Assembly: GCA_019843655.1 (NCBI GenBank)
Contig: JACDQD010000003.1
Span: 26,524,224-26,588,223 of the forward strand
DNA from: Lethocerus indicus
Lineage: Eukaryota > Arthropoda > Insecta > Hemiptera > Belostomatidae
Reading direction: 5' to 3'
Length of the DNA stretch: 64,000 nt
Part shown: positions 1-13,004 of the stretch, one piece after another
Layout: every line of letters begins with the position of its first letter
Numbering within the stretch: position 1 is the stretch's first letter
Position numbers and translations under genes: made by a program
Notes under the pieces: generated by a model
The model's database searches: none
The model's input: only the letters and a program-made list of their open reading frames with translations
Told to the model about the DNA's origin: nothing

Positions 1-718
1 TTTAGTAACTAATGGCCTTGCCCATACACGAAGCTTACGACGGTACATTTCTTATACCGAGGGTTGCATGGATAAATTCTTGTTTTGTAAAAATCGATTC
101 TAACGTTTCGTCTGGCCAAGTCTTCATTAGTTTAAACGGGCCCGATTGGGAAACGTAAATTGTTGGAATCACGTCGTCCTATATTTGATGTTTGGAGTAA
201 AAAATAACGTTAAAATACAGTTTTCAATTATATATGAATTTACTGAAATTCTTGGAGCATTGCATTCGGACGCTCGAATAGCTGCCAAAACGAAATACTA
301 AATTATTAATATCTATATATTAAATATAATTTACATTATATGAAGAAGGAAAGTCAAACATTACATATTTGAATAGATCCTTGGGATAGATAGGAATAGA
401 CGTGCTTTAGTTGTAGTCAGTGTGGGGCCACTTGTGTCCTGGGCGTTGGAGCGACATTGACCGCTTTGGAATGGTGTGCAGCGGGCGGGGGCTGAGGCCC
501 GCCAGTCCCGCATAACTCTCATTACACGCCCCACCTCTGCCTCCAAATGCACCTCTTAATTTGGATTCGCTGTTTAATTGTCGGATGTTCACCCGTCTGT
601 GGGCTGCCTGCCTGACTTTGAAATTGGGACATAGGCAGATTCATTCATACGATTGATTGTTTAAACTATAAATTATTCTATTAAGGGGTTACATAAGTTT
701 AGAATACCTGTTTCGTGG

Positions 719-750
719 TTGGCGAGGGTACAGAAACACACGAAATCTAC
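719..750 (-). repeat. Isolated PLE terminal fragment
   Basis: The 21 bases at 730-750 (ACAGAAACACACGAAATCTA plus a final C) match the reverse complement of the PLE end at 19972-19992 exactly. Bases 719-729 match loosely (TTGGCGAGGGT). No RT or endonuclease sequence lies beside it, so it looks like a solo end or deletion remnant. Confidence 0.6.
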
Positions 751-2328
751 TGGTTACGTAAGATTATCAAAGATATAATCTGTTGAAAATCTAGGAATAT
801 ATTTAGTTAAATATATATTGTAGTTCTGATTCTTCCGAAAAATGTGATTATTTTTTGAGCGTGGGGTCCAATGAAAGCCGAAGGTGTAAGTTGGAAGGAC
901 GATCACGGCCCCCCTGTCGTATATAATAGCCGGGAACCTTACCCGGTAATAGTTCGAATTAATTTACTAAACAAACCCGATAAAGTAGGTAATGGCGTCG
1001 GTTTTAAAGCGCAATAAGCGTTCGGTGCCTTATCGTCGGATCGGTATGAAGTCCGGCCGTGGTGGGAGCTTAAAATAGAAGTTAAATTGAGAGTTGGGAG
1101 TAATCAAATAAAGCGTTTTCTAAAACGTTGTTGTCGATTATTTAGCCAGATTAAACTGGAAGCAATTAAAAAGAAATTATATCTCTCGACTGGGGGTTTA
1201 TTAAAAAAAAACCCCAGAGGAGCATCCCACCGATTTTTTCAAACCGCCTATCGACTTTAATCTCCTTTATAGACTGTTTGAATGCGCTAAAACGTTCCTC
1301 CCGTTTGAGGGAGCATTCGATGTGATTTCATTATGTGCTTCTAGAGCTGCTCACGTTATTTTGTATTAGAATTCTTAAAAAGCGAAGAAGCACTTTTTTG
1401 TTTCCACACGCTTCAGTGGGGATAAACTAAATCATCGTTAGGTTAGACTCACAAGTAAAAGGTTCCTTTTGACAAATATGTTATTCATACGTCATACATT
1501 CATTAACGTTTATTCACAAAATTCGATTGAGTTTATAATTCATTTAGGTGAATATAGCCTCAAAACTTGTATGTATTTTTTATAATCGTAGAGCGCGCTG
1601 GTGGGGAGAGGCTAGAAATGTATAAAGAGGAAGATATTTAGTGGCGGATAGGCGGAATATGGCCGGGCTGGGGGTTTGGAGGGTGGAAATGTTTCTACAG
1701 ACGAGGATCCAGCAGAGGAACCGGTTTCGGTTAAGTGGTCACCTCTTCCATCCAGCCACGCAACTCCGCTTCCTTACTGCTCGAACTTTAAACTTCTCGG
1801 CAAAACGTTCAGTCGTCATCATAACCCGCGATATAAATCCACTTTTATTTAGTTGCACTAAAACTTTTTATTGGAAGTATGATTTACACTTTTTTTTAAC
1901 GCCAAACGACTTGGCTGATACTGTGATGTTACATGAGCAGTCATGCAAGGAATTGTTTGAAATTGTTATTAAGACGTTATACACTAAGTCTGCAGATGAA
2001 AGTATTATTTCTTTATTCTTTGGTAGCGGTGCCTGAGTCGGTTCTCTATATTGCAATCACACTAAACAATTTCTATGGCTTTACGCTGGTATCTATTATT
2101 GTAGAATGGAACTTTAAGTCCCAACTTCGACGAAAATTCAGAATCTTAACCCTCCAAACATGGCCCAAGTTTCATAAATTAGTACATGAAATAGTAGATG
2201 AACGGAATGAAATTGGGACTCACGTGTGTGGTTTTTGCCGATCAAGCGATTACAACGGGTCACGCGAAATGCGCGTTTGTGATATTGTCGCGGTAAACGT
2301 GCATAGGTAAGTTTACGGTGCTATTACA

Positions 2329-2350
2329 CCGAAATTAGTGACAATTTCGG
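2329..2350 (+). other. 8-bp hairpin
   Basis: CCGAAATT (2329-2336), loop AGTGAC, AATTTCGG (2343-2350). All pairs are perfect. Confidence 0.5.
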
Positions 2351-2474
2351 ATGACAGTTTTGTATAATAATACCCCTATTTAAAGAGGGTGTTTCGACAG
2401 TTGTACCTCCGTCAAACTCTTTAGAATTCCGTTATGTGGTTCGTCCTAGATGCTCTTTGTTAAAATGCATATAT

Positions 2475-2487
2475 GTTGCATGGCAAC
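2475..2487. promoter_or_regulatory. RFX X-box-like site
   Basis: GTTGC-ATG-GCAAC is an inverted repeat one base shorter than the ideal RFX X-box GTTGCCATGGCAAC. No transcription start is visible near it. Confidence 0.25.
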
Positions 2488-5400
2488 TTATGCGTGGGCA
2501 ACTGGAGGGATGCCCACGTATAATGAGAGTAGGTTCGGGATAAAGAGGAATTTATAATTCAAGCCTATCAGGGGGGCTCGGAGTTGTTCGATTTTCATTC
2601 CATTGAAAAAATTTGAATTGATTATAAGTAGAGCTCAGATTACTCAAAAAGAGAAATTCTCCATGCACTAGGCAAGCTTCTATTGTTGGCGTATATTTGG
2701 GGTATCCCATGTAATGAGTTGCTTGGGCGAGCGAAAGGGCAATATGGAAACGGGTCAATACTGTTTCTCAGTAAGTGACATCTGGTCAGTATTGGTGACG
2801 GAAATGCTTTTGGCGCGAACGGAAGAGGGTGGAGGCCGGTGTGCCAGAATTTCAACAATAAGGGAAATGCCGTGGCCGGCATTCGGGTTCAGGAAATATA
2901 TTTTCTCACTTTCCCCCCAGCGCTGTGGGCTCCGATAAGGGACTCTTCAAATTTGAATAAGGAATTAGGGTTTCGGATTTCGTCAAACTTGGAACACGAA
3001 TATAGACGACGTCCTTATCTGCTGTGCACGTTAAAATTCACTCTGTCATTCACTCAATCATGCAATAACACATTTTCCAATATGTTTAGAAACGTGAAAT
3101 TCGACGGAGTTTGTAACTTGTTTTCAAAGGGTCAGTATTATACTTAGAAATTCCTGATCATTTTGAGAACATATTCATTTCCCGCACTGTAAAAGGAAAT
3201 AAGGTAAAAAAAAATACGAATTACGAAGGCAACATTAAAAGTACCCATATTTCAAACGCGTTGACAGGAGCGACCTAGATTTATTGAGTCGGATCATGCA
3301 CAGTCCCTATTTATACCAAAGGCTAGTAAAGACGGGAATGTTGATTTTTAAAGTATGAATTGAACACGGAAAATACACTTAGATATCAAATGTTTTGAAT
3401 GACGTGTGATCAAATATTTTCTTTTTTGACGTATTCTTAATTATATCAAAATGCCAACAAAATATAATATGATATGCTCAGGAAAGAAAATTTATTATAG
3501 GTACAGTTATACGTTTACAGTTATAGGTAGTCTTTTTTTACTCACTTTGTCTTTGTTCTGCTGCTCACTATTGCGCCAACAGTTCAGCTAACTACCATCG
3601 TGTACTGCCTCCCTGGACGTTATATATTCTCCCATTAAACTTTTGCGCCGACTTTCTGTTCAGAAATTGTTCGCGTAATAATTCCTTTATGGAATGGGCC
3701 CTATAGAAAACGGCCATAGTAAAATCTCTAGGATATCCTGTTGCTATTGTCGTCGTTCTGTAGACTTTCTCTCGGCCGGGGGACCGAGCCCAGTCATTGA
3801 GTCATGCCCCGTTCTCCGATGAATCGACGCACAAAAATGTTCCTACAGTTCGAAATAACGGTTGTAACAACAGTTCTGGCCCAGCCCACTCATTATTAGG
3901 TGTTACGGATATGATATAGATAGAAATAATGACGACGCACTAATTACTTTATCCGTGTGAAATATTCTACTATTATGTTGGAATTTTGGCTTGTAATAGA
4001 AGCCTTTTCTACTACTGCTGTAATATATTAATGTAATAAATTCCGCAATACTGTTATTTAAAGAAAACGTGTCCTTTGATTTATCGGCAAAGTTACGTAT
4101 TCCTTACCCCCATAAGATTATGCGTGCACACATGTATGCGAGTGAAAAGTTGCAGGCACCTTATGTTAACTACTGATTTATGCTCGAACTTTTTCTGAGG
4201 TTGTTACACCATTATGTTTGATATAATTTTTTACTGGCACCACCACCGTAGGTTATATATTATTCGGATCTTTAAAACGAAATTGCAAATACAGTAGGTT
4301 TTCTTGTGAAGAACGTAATAACTGTTTGTAAAAAAACTGAGATAGTGCGGGGCGCCTAAGAAGCTTTAGCTTATTTAACACCCATTAAAGCTGGCCACGA
4401 CATAATGGCTTTTGAGAATGTATCCTTGAGTTCAGTAATGTATTTTGATTTTCTTCATAAACCAGTCTTTTTAAGTGACTTCGTGGATAAAAATTACGTT
4501 GGTTAAAATCTTAATAACCGTCGTTGTCTGAAACCGGCGCTGTGGGATTGCCCTTCCACTTTGCACGCTGGACAAGTTCTGAAATTCCCGCTATAAACTT
4601 CCGGGGGTGTCTGTCGATTAATGATGGTTTCCGTAATACATTGAACGGACAGGAAATGGAGGTAGTGATTTGGTGGTAGTACCGTAGAAACTAAATTTTC
4701 AGAATGTTCACTCCAATTATTTGAACTAATTGAACTAGGCTGTACGGATAATGACGAGAAGCAGAATAAGAGAGCAGAACCGTGTTTATACGTGTCTCAT
4801 GTGGGTGTGTGACATTTCTGAAGGTTGCCAATTCGATTCCGACATACGAGGAAGTGTCGTGTTTGGTTAAGGAATATACACTTATAATCGTGGCAGTCAT
4901 GGACACCGCTCGATCGATAACAGTACGACACATCCTACACAATTGAAAAGATCACTTACCACTTATCAACAACCCACAGCCATTGCAGCACTCTATTATT
5001 TTCAGTACATTCACTGCGAAATATAGCAGGTGATAGGTAGCTTATTATACTAGTGGATGAAGAAGACCGGCCGGTTGTCTTTTTGGGACCCGGAGGGAAT
5101 TGCCGCCCATTATTAATGGCGAAGTGCGGCTAAATCGAACCATCAGTGCGTGAAGGAACCCCTCGTCGTTAAGCTCGTGTCCACATTTTGGAAGAGTTAG
5201 GACCGGCCGAGGTCTAACTATTGAGTGGGTGGGCGGGGGCAAGAGAAGTGGACTGAGCCAGCACCCCCTGATCTCACCCACCCATATGCATATAGGACGC
5301 CCCTCCCATGTCACCTTAGCTTATAGTTAAACTAAAGATGAGTTGGCAACATTACAACGCCAACGAATACATAAGCCCGTCTTTATTAAATGTCCAGATT

Positions 5401-7654
5401 CGCGATGGATGAAACCTCTCAGAGGGGGAAACTTTAATCCACTTTTCCAGAGAGATTTACTGTGGGATTCCCATTATTCGTTTAGCTTTTAATTAATATT
5501 TTAGAATATTCAATCATACGCCGAATCCTTACAGTAATATCTGTCGCGACTGTCTGTCAATAGTGCCGTAATGATTGGAATTAAGCAGCTAGGACGGCTG
5601 ACGTGGGCGTGATAGATGCCTACTCGTCAATGAAAGTGAATAACCGGCGAGGCCCTTTGTTTGTCGGTGGGCGAGCTCGAGATGGCGGCCACATAATGGT
5701 TATTGAGCGGGGGTGGTTTTGGGAGGAAGCTAAACCGGCGGAGGTGACCGGCCCTTATCTGGCGGTGGTTGTCGCCCCCTACCGTGGGGGAAGCCATCTG
5801 TTTCTTACACTTCCTCTCTCAACGCTTCCTCCACCCCCCACAACTTGGCCTCAACTTTCTATTTCGGTAGTTGTCCACCTTCTTAGAAATTCCCTCTTCC
5901 TTCTGCGATCCTTTACAACTCTACCTTTTATCGGTCATTCGCCTGTAAGGAAGAGCGACATAGCTTCCTATTAATCTCCGGACTGATTGAATAATAATTG
6001 ATTAGTGATGTATATCAATCCCCCAGCTTTACCTTCGTAGTGAGCTAGAAAGTGTCTAAAATGAAAATATATGTCGACGCTAGATGTGTGAGTGGTCAGT
6101 AAAACTGTGGGATCAAGTAGGACCTAAAGTACTATTTTATTTTCCAATGTCTGGAAAAACGTTATGTTATTCAAGAGAAGAAACGTTAGTGTTGAATATG
6201 CCCAACGCTATTCATTCTTTGCCGAATAGAATTAGGCCGTGGAATATAATAGGTTCATTTAAATTTGACGAATGAGTTAATTTGTTATGAATAAACCGGC
6301 CTTGTATAAATGTCTCAAAATTCCTCTTTAACCGATTATTAAATTAAAAATTACGCTGTAATAATTTCGGTGTTTTGGGGCATATTTGACTTTTGAATGG
6401 TAATTCCAAGAAGCGGTCCGTCCGTTGATTTACTGGACGGGGAAAATGTTTTAAAAAAACTGTGGGAGTTTTTGACTTATTATCTACCGAATTTTCTGTT
6501 TCAATTTTTTAACTCTGTAAGAGTTAGTGAATCGATTGAGCGTTTAGCCGTCCATTAACTCTTCAGCGGACATAGTCAATTTCCATTGTTTTTGTCCCAG
6601 CCGTGTCTATCATCCAATTTATGGTAGAGGCTGGCACTATTTGTCGACGCTATTACAGTGTCCACTGAGAACGCCACCTCTGAAGCAATTTCCCTTTGCT
6701 CTTTGTTCATTTTTTTGAGCTTATACTGTGAACTCCGTGCGTTGGTTTGGCGTGTCTGTTTATTAAACGTCCACCAATTTTCTACCAGTATTGAGAGAAA
6801 CACTTTCACACATTCCACCCAAAAGAGAATATCAGCCAAAAAAAAACTATTAAACGTTCCAGTTAAAAGTGTGACTTACTCTCGCATGTGTTCAACACCG
6901 TTCACTAACCTAGTTCGATTGATAATTTATAGTTTGGCCTGCGAAGATTTGTATTAATTAACCCTAGTATTGATTGTTTTGATACTTTTTTGGATTTGTA
7001 ATTGATATGTCGTATTATTAATGCAACCGCAAGGAAACAACACATCGGGACGTGCCTTTTTCAGAAAGGGTATGCAGATCAAAGGGGTATTCCATTTCAA
7101 ATTTCTTCCGAATATTATGCTCTACTGGCCGAGTTTTGGTTTTACCTATTTCAAATTGCCACATAGGTGCCTGCATATTTGAATCTACAGGAAATGACGC
7201 TGCATTCGGTATGCCACATCCCGTCTGATGTGTTCATTTTTCGCGACAAAGGGGACACAACGGAATATTTGATACGGCGATGAGCGATCGCCATTGTTCA
7301 GGGCTCATAGGTTTCTAAATTACAAACCCTGGGGCAGCTAACGATCCGGTTAATTTTTAAAATTCAATTTCTGTCCATCCCTATTGCCCCATTTAGTAGC
7401 CAAATCATTTTCCAATACTCGTTCAAATGATTATTTCATTATTAAACCCAACATATTACCGATTTTGTCATACGTGTCTCGTTATATTGATTTTTCTATT
7501 TAACGATATTGTTGTAAATGTTCAAATGTTATTACTATTTTAAGTAAGTATCTTTAGCTGTAGTATGATAGTACTTTATTTTTTGTATGACTTATATTTG
7601 TTATCAAAATGTTATTTACATTGAATTATCCTTTCCCTTGTATTTTCAATGTAG

Positions 7655-7677
7655 GCCGTATAATCAGGTATTTATTG
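7655..7677 (+). other. Candidate 23-nt microexon
   Basis: CCTTTCCCTTGTATTTTCAA and TGTAG form a strong acceptor ending at 7654. Twenty-three bases later TTG|GTAAGTAA (from 7678) is a near-ideal donor. The length is not a multiple of three. It could equally be a chance pairing of splice-like strings in AT-rich DNA. Confidence 0.2.
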
Positions 7678-8145
7678 GTAAGTAAAATGGAGAGGAGCTT
7701 AAGATTAGGGGTGACACAACCGGCTGCTGGGTTTTTGTCAATGGGCCTTCTCTCGCACCAGGTCTCGGTTTCTTTATTAAACCTCAGGGCAGGAATTAAA
7801 AAGAGAATTTTTAATTGGCGAGCCGGCCACAGGGCCAGCCTTTAATAATTAATGTCTGGACGGCCCATGCGGTGCCCCAACGGGCATAAAGCGACAGCTG
7901 CCCCCGTAATCATCGCTGCTTACCCCGCCCCAATCACGCCCTTTTTTAACCATCCAAACCCAGCATAAACTCCTGTGCAGTAATACTAATTTCTGTTATG
8001 ATCGACCACCCTTAAAATATTATCGCCTGGGAAAGTAAAATGGTTCATTGACATTTATGAAACATGCACCTAAACTTTATTATACTCCGTATTATTGAAG
8101 GCAAAATTAAACCTGTAAATTTTAGCACCATTATGGTGATATTCT

Positions 8146-8216
8146 GTCTCCGCTCAATGATTTGGTTTTTGGTGGTAAACCGGTTTCAGCTTCCGGTCAA
8201 CTGCAGTAGCACGTGA
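8146..8216 (-). repeat. Probable ancient PLE 3'-end fragment
   Basis: Plus-strand text keeps the order TTCTGTCTC, TGATTTGGTTTTTGGTGGTA, ACCGGTTTCAGCTTCCGG and CTGCAGTAGCACGTG. This parallels the PLE 3' end (TTCTGTCTC, TGATTTGGTCTT, GACCGGTTTCGGCTGC, TTCAGTAGC). Similarity is clear in order but weak base by base, so it is older or from another PLE lineage. Confidence 0.45.
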
Positions 8217-10455
8217 ACAATTCTGATATACCGAACAGATATAAAAAGAAATTTTAGCGCGCGGTGCCAAGCTTTTTGCATTATCCATTCTGTTGTCGTA
8301 TGGCAATATCATTAATGTTAATCAACTACGTTGTTGGTTAATATGTAAGCGCTACGCACATTTCCTCTTACGTGTCCTCTGGAAATGAAGAGGGTACATA
8401 CATCATCGGATGCCTTTATGTCGGCCCGCTTGGTGATCAAAGCAACCGCCCTAAAAAATTAGGGCCCTGAGTATCCCGAAGATAATCATCCCGACTTTTA
8501 TATTCTTGTTCGAGTGGGCTTTCTTCTTTTAGTATTTCTAAATGTCAGAACAATGCGAGAGGAGGCCGTCCGTACGTCTGCTGATGATAACTTCGTTTTT
8601 ACGTGTGACGAAAATCGGGTTTTACTTTTCAAAATTCTGAGTGGGGCCAGATTGGCGCGTGGAATTCATAGGAAGGCGAGGGGGATCGGTGGATTGAATT
8701 GAAGGGAGGATTGTGGTGGCCTGACAGACAGTCAGACTGATGACTGACAGGGAGGTTGAGACGAGACGGCTTTTGTAGGTACGCGTGTCCCTGCCTGGTT
8801 GTTCGTCTGCGTGGGTTCGTGAGCGCACACACTCACTACACTAGAAAGCTGCGTATTGCGCGGCTCTATTGGGGTGGAGGGGGGGCTTTTGTCCGTCTCC
8901 GGTACACAATGCAGGGGGCAGTTGGCCTTGCCTCTTCTCCCGACCTTCCGAGTACCTGGGCATACCTACCGTTTTCATTTCCTTCTTTCCACGACCGAGT
9001 AAAATTCCGATCTATATTATCCATCCTCCGATCGTTTCTGTTATTTTATGAAAGTCTCGAATTGATGTATAAACTTCGGTATACAACGTAAAATAGATAC
9101 TATTAATAGTCAGCGTCTACCACAATTTATTAAATACGATATTCTTGACTACAGCAGTTTTGCGCTCCTATCTCGTTGGTTTGGATTAACTTCTCACCTT
9201 CGTCACTAAATTTGGCACCTTCACGCGGTTTTACATTACTGTAATTAGATTATAATACAGATACCTTTCTACACAATTAAAACACTGATATATATGTAAA
9301 TAACTCCAGAAGCTACCTAGATTTTTCAGTGAAAATTCCCCGGCTCGACCACTCGCTGTTGCTCCTTGGGTTCTTTGCGATTGCAGGATTCCATTAATGA
9401 ACCGGCAAATATCGTTTTTGTGTTGCTTCGTGAAGACAGTGTCACCCGTTGTTTATCTCGGCGGATGGTATTCGATAGCTGGGGGGTATGCCCCCGGAAG
9501 GAAGAAGGCTGGCGGTGGCGGGGGCAGGTCCTGGAGCCGGGGCCAATTTGTACCGGCAAATATTTACCAAGCCCGCTAGGCCGCACCATTGAAACACTTC
9601 ACCGATGTTTTATCTCCTCCTCCGCACACTCCACTCTCCAGTTACGGCATAAACACGCGCACACGAGAATACCCTGAAATGATTCGGAACGGAACCGGCA
9701 CTGATTGGGGGCAACGGATACGAGGATATATTCTATCAATTCAATTTGCTATATATACGGGGGGAATCACGAGCAGGAAGACGGGCCTCATTCCTGTGGT
9801 AAAATAAAGTATTGTAGAACATTTTCAATTCGAAACGCCTACCGAGCCCATATTTAATATACGTTGTGAATCTTCAGTTTATTCCGTTGGTTAAATAATT
9901 AGAATACTACGATACATTAAAAGGACCTCTCCAGTGTCTTTTATATTTCATTAAAATGCCAAAATCGTATCAAAAAACTGAAAGCTGGTATGAAAAATGA
10001 CCCAAATGATGCTTACAAAGACCCATGTATTAAGCAAGTTGAAATAAAGTGCGTTACTCTCGGGGTTTGTATTATTGTATCAAAAAAAGATTCTTTTGTC
10101 TCGTTAAGGTCCCGCAGTCGCTTTTTGCCCGTCTGTGCAGCAATATAATATGAAGAATGGCTTGAACCCAATAAGGTATCTGAATAATGATCTGTCACAG
10201 GTCGCTTGTTTGCCCCGAGGCTAGACCAAGCCTGTAGTCGAATTTAGAAAAACAAAACCGGGATTTTATGGTGTCACACTATCGATATATTTTTTTTTAC
10301 CTGTAGCAATTAATATTTTCATGAATTCTAATAAATAGTCTTGGCTACAAATATAAATTTAAATGTCAATTGTACATATATCTGCAGTCCTTTAAGCCCT
10401 TAGGCCATCGGTAAAGGGCATCAACAAATATCGCCCTGGAAACCTGCATTGGAGT

Positions 10456-10479
10456 TAGTGTTAGTTTCGACTAACACTA
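10456..10479 (+). other. Perfect 10-bp hairpin with TTCG loop
   Basis: TAGTGTTAGT (10456-10465), loop TTCG (10466-10469), ACTAACACTA (10470-10479). All ten pairs are Watson-Crick. UUCG is an unusually stable RNA tetraloop, although the classic closing pair is C-G and here it is U-A. Confidence 0.7.
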
Positions 10480-11005
10480 TCAGCGATAATCTCTCAGAGA
10501 ATGCATCGCGTGTATTTTCGGCCCCGTCGAAGAAGTGAGCATTGGCCAACACGAGACATTGTTATTTTATACAAAAAAACTAAAGATGAAAAGGAAAGGA
10601 TAAAACAAAAATTATATCATGCCCACATTTTGTGAACTTCTTTCATGCAATATTTCTTGTTTTGAACAGGTCGTTTTTTTATACGAATCATATATATTAT
10701 AAAAGCTTTTTTCCCCCCGAATAATGTTCGCAGTGTTTTATTAACAGCCGAAAACGCTGAACCTTGTTAAATTGTTAAACTCCGATAAGGTGCTACTTAT
10801 CAGTAGGTACATAATCGGGCCAGATTATGTTATACATTTTATCAATATGGCTAATTTATCTTATTATAATAATGGTCTGGTGCTACCTGCTATAGGTTTT
10901 AACTGTTATATCTAATCAATGTCCTTTGATGAAACTCAATACATGCCTGAAGGTGGTGGGGGCGGTTACATCACACCCACCAAATCATAGCCATTTCATT
11001 AGTAC

Positions 11006-11034
11006 GAAGCCCCGAAACTCTTTTACGGGGCTTC
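11006..11034 (+). other. GC-rich 9-bp hairpin
   Basis: GAAGCCCCG (11006-11014) pairs exactly with CGGGGCTTC (11026-11034) around an 11-nt loop. It follows a G-rich stretch (10952-10964) in otherwise AT-rich sequence. Confidence 0.65.
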
Positions 11035-12993
11035 ATAAGAACGGGGCACGCAAGTGCGAGCTTTTCTACTAGTTTCAATAATATGCTTGTTTAATTGCTC
11101 GAATTATTAAGGCTACACTCGCCGCGATTTGAAGGGAATCAATGACAGTGAATCGAGGGTGAGTCACGAGGCTTTACTTATTAAACTATCAGGTTGAAGG
11201 AAAACTTTCAAATGCATGAACTATACAGAGCGGCAGTAAGTATTTTCGGGTAAGAGATAATTGTTTGTCGTCACGGTGTGATATTCAAAACATAGAAACT
11301 TATTATAGTTATAAGGTATACATTAATGTATAACTACACGCCACATGAATTGAGTTTAAATATGTACAGCTATATATACAGAAATCGGCATTACTTGTTT
11401 AAAATATTTTATTAACGGACATTTATTTCGTTTTCTTATTAACGTACAATTCTTTAAGTAGTTAAAATTCAAATAAAAATGTAAAAGTAGTAGTATGGCA
11501 GTTATAGTAATGATTTTTATTAACGTATGGTATTTGTAGGTTTCGGCTTTTCGTTAATATAAGATGCTCATGAGGATCCCTGATTTTTCGGTTGTATGGT
11601 TTATTGACAATGTTACTTTATTGTTGTTTGGGTTCCCGAATGATCGTATTATTTTTCGATTAATTCAATCGAATGGCTTATGTATGTTACTTTATTATGA
11701 CCGGAGAAAAATCACACATCCAGTTATTTGATATACGGGTCGGGTGTGGAAAAATATTGATATTGTCATTGGAGAGCGATGACCGGGCAGGGCGCTGTGA
11801 CAATGGGGAGCTTCCGCATCCGACATGTTCCGGTATTGGATGATATTTTCGGAAGGGGTGGGATTTGTGCGGACGGGACGAGGCGAGGGGTTCCTGTGGG
11901 AGCGCATTAGGGTGGCGGGCTCCTCCGCGGGATAACACCTCCCCGGGGATAACTCCGCCCCCGCACCATTAACGAATATTTCCCAAGTCCTACAGCTTCC
12001 TACCGGCCGAGGGGACTTCGGGGTAGTTGAAAAACTAGGTTTGTCGATTACTCAACTAAGTAATATTCCCTCCTAAGAATGAGAAAATAACGAATCACTA
12101 CACCGATATAGGGATATAGTTTTTATGTAACACTCCTCAGTTATACCCCTTACGTCCTCTGTTTTCATCGTTAACTAAATATCTAGATAAACCTATTGAA
12201 CGGTTAATTTGACTTTAGTTATAGATACTACTTCCACATGGAATATCACAACCAAAGACTATAAAATATAAGTAAACAAATTTAAATCCGGAATATTTGG
12301 TATTAAGATACTTGTTAGGGGGTCCTTAAGGGTTTGAAATATTATTTTACCATGCATGATGGTTACTTACTGGAACTACGAGATAAAGGTCTAAACCTGT
12401 TTTTGGGTTAAACTAGAAGTATTGGGCATCACAAGATTGATGATATTTGATATTAACTATATTTTATTAATAAATTAATTTTAAGCGATTACTTTTAATT
12501 GTATACACAAGATGAATTTTCGATAATGAACTCCTGACAGATGACCCGTTTTAGTAAATATTACTTTTTTGACAATTGGTACCTAAACCAGGAGTAACTT
12601 GACGTTAGGATAACCCAAACACCCAGGCTCCAGTGTGTTGCACCTGTAGAGCGAGCATCAGGGGCGTCTTTTATTATTTATTTACTTTAAATAAGACTGT
12701 TTACATTGAAGTTTAAATAAATATGTAGTGAAGGTAGTAAATTATTTGAATGAATTATATTGTGCATGTGAGAGCACAATAGGTTAAAAAATGCAGTAGC
12801 TCGTCTTCATATCAAATATCACCGGGCCAGTGTTTATTTATTTGTACGGGACCCTCTAAATTTGTGAGCGTATGCTAATAAGAAGAGTATTAGCGGTAGC
12901 CGGTATAACAGCCTGTTTAAAGTTTTATGAGTTGTGTAACAGACTTCCCTGAGGAACTCTTACATTGGCACGGGCTCTTAACGGTTCCCTCGT

Positions 12994-13004
12994 GGGGGGG
13001 GGGG
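12994..13004 (+). repeat. G homopolymer (11 nt)
   Basis: Eleven G in a row following CCTCGT. Shorter G runs occur at about 20211-20220 (inside the PLE) and 25457-25466. Confidence 0.9.

Noticed and set aside
1933..2310. 125-codon plus-strand frame ending beside ATAG|GTAAGT
   Set aside because: The donor-like string follows the frame's end, but there is no pyrimidine-rich acceptor, no domain, and overlapping frames exist on both strands.
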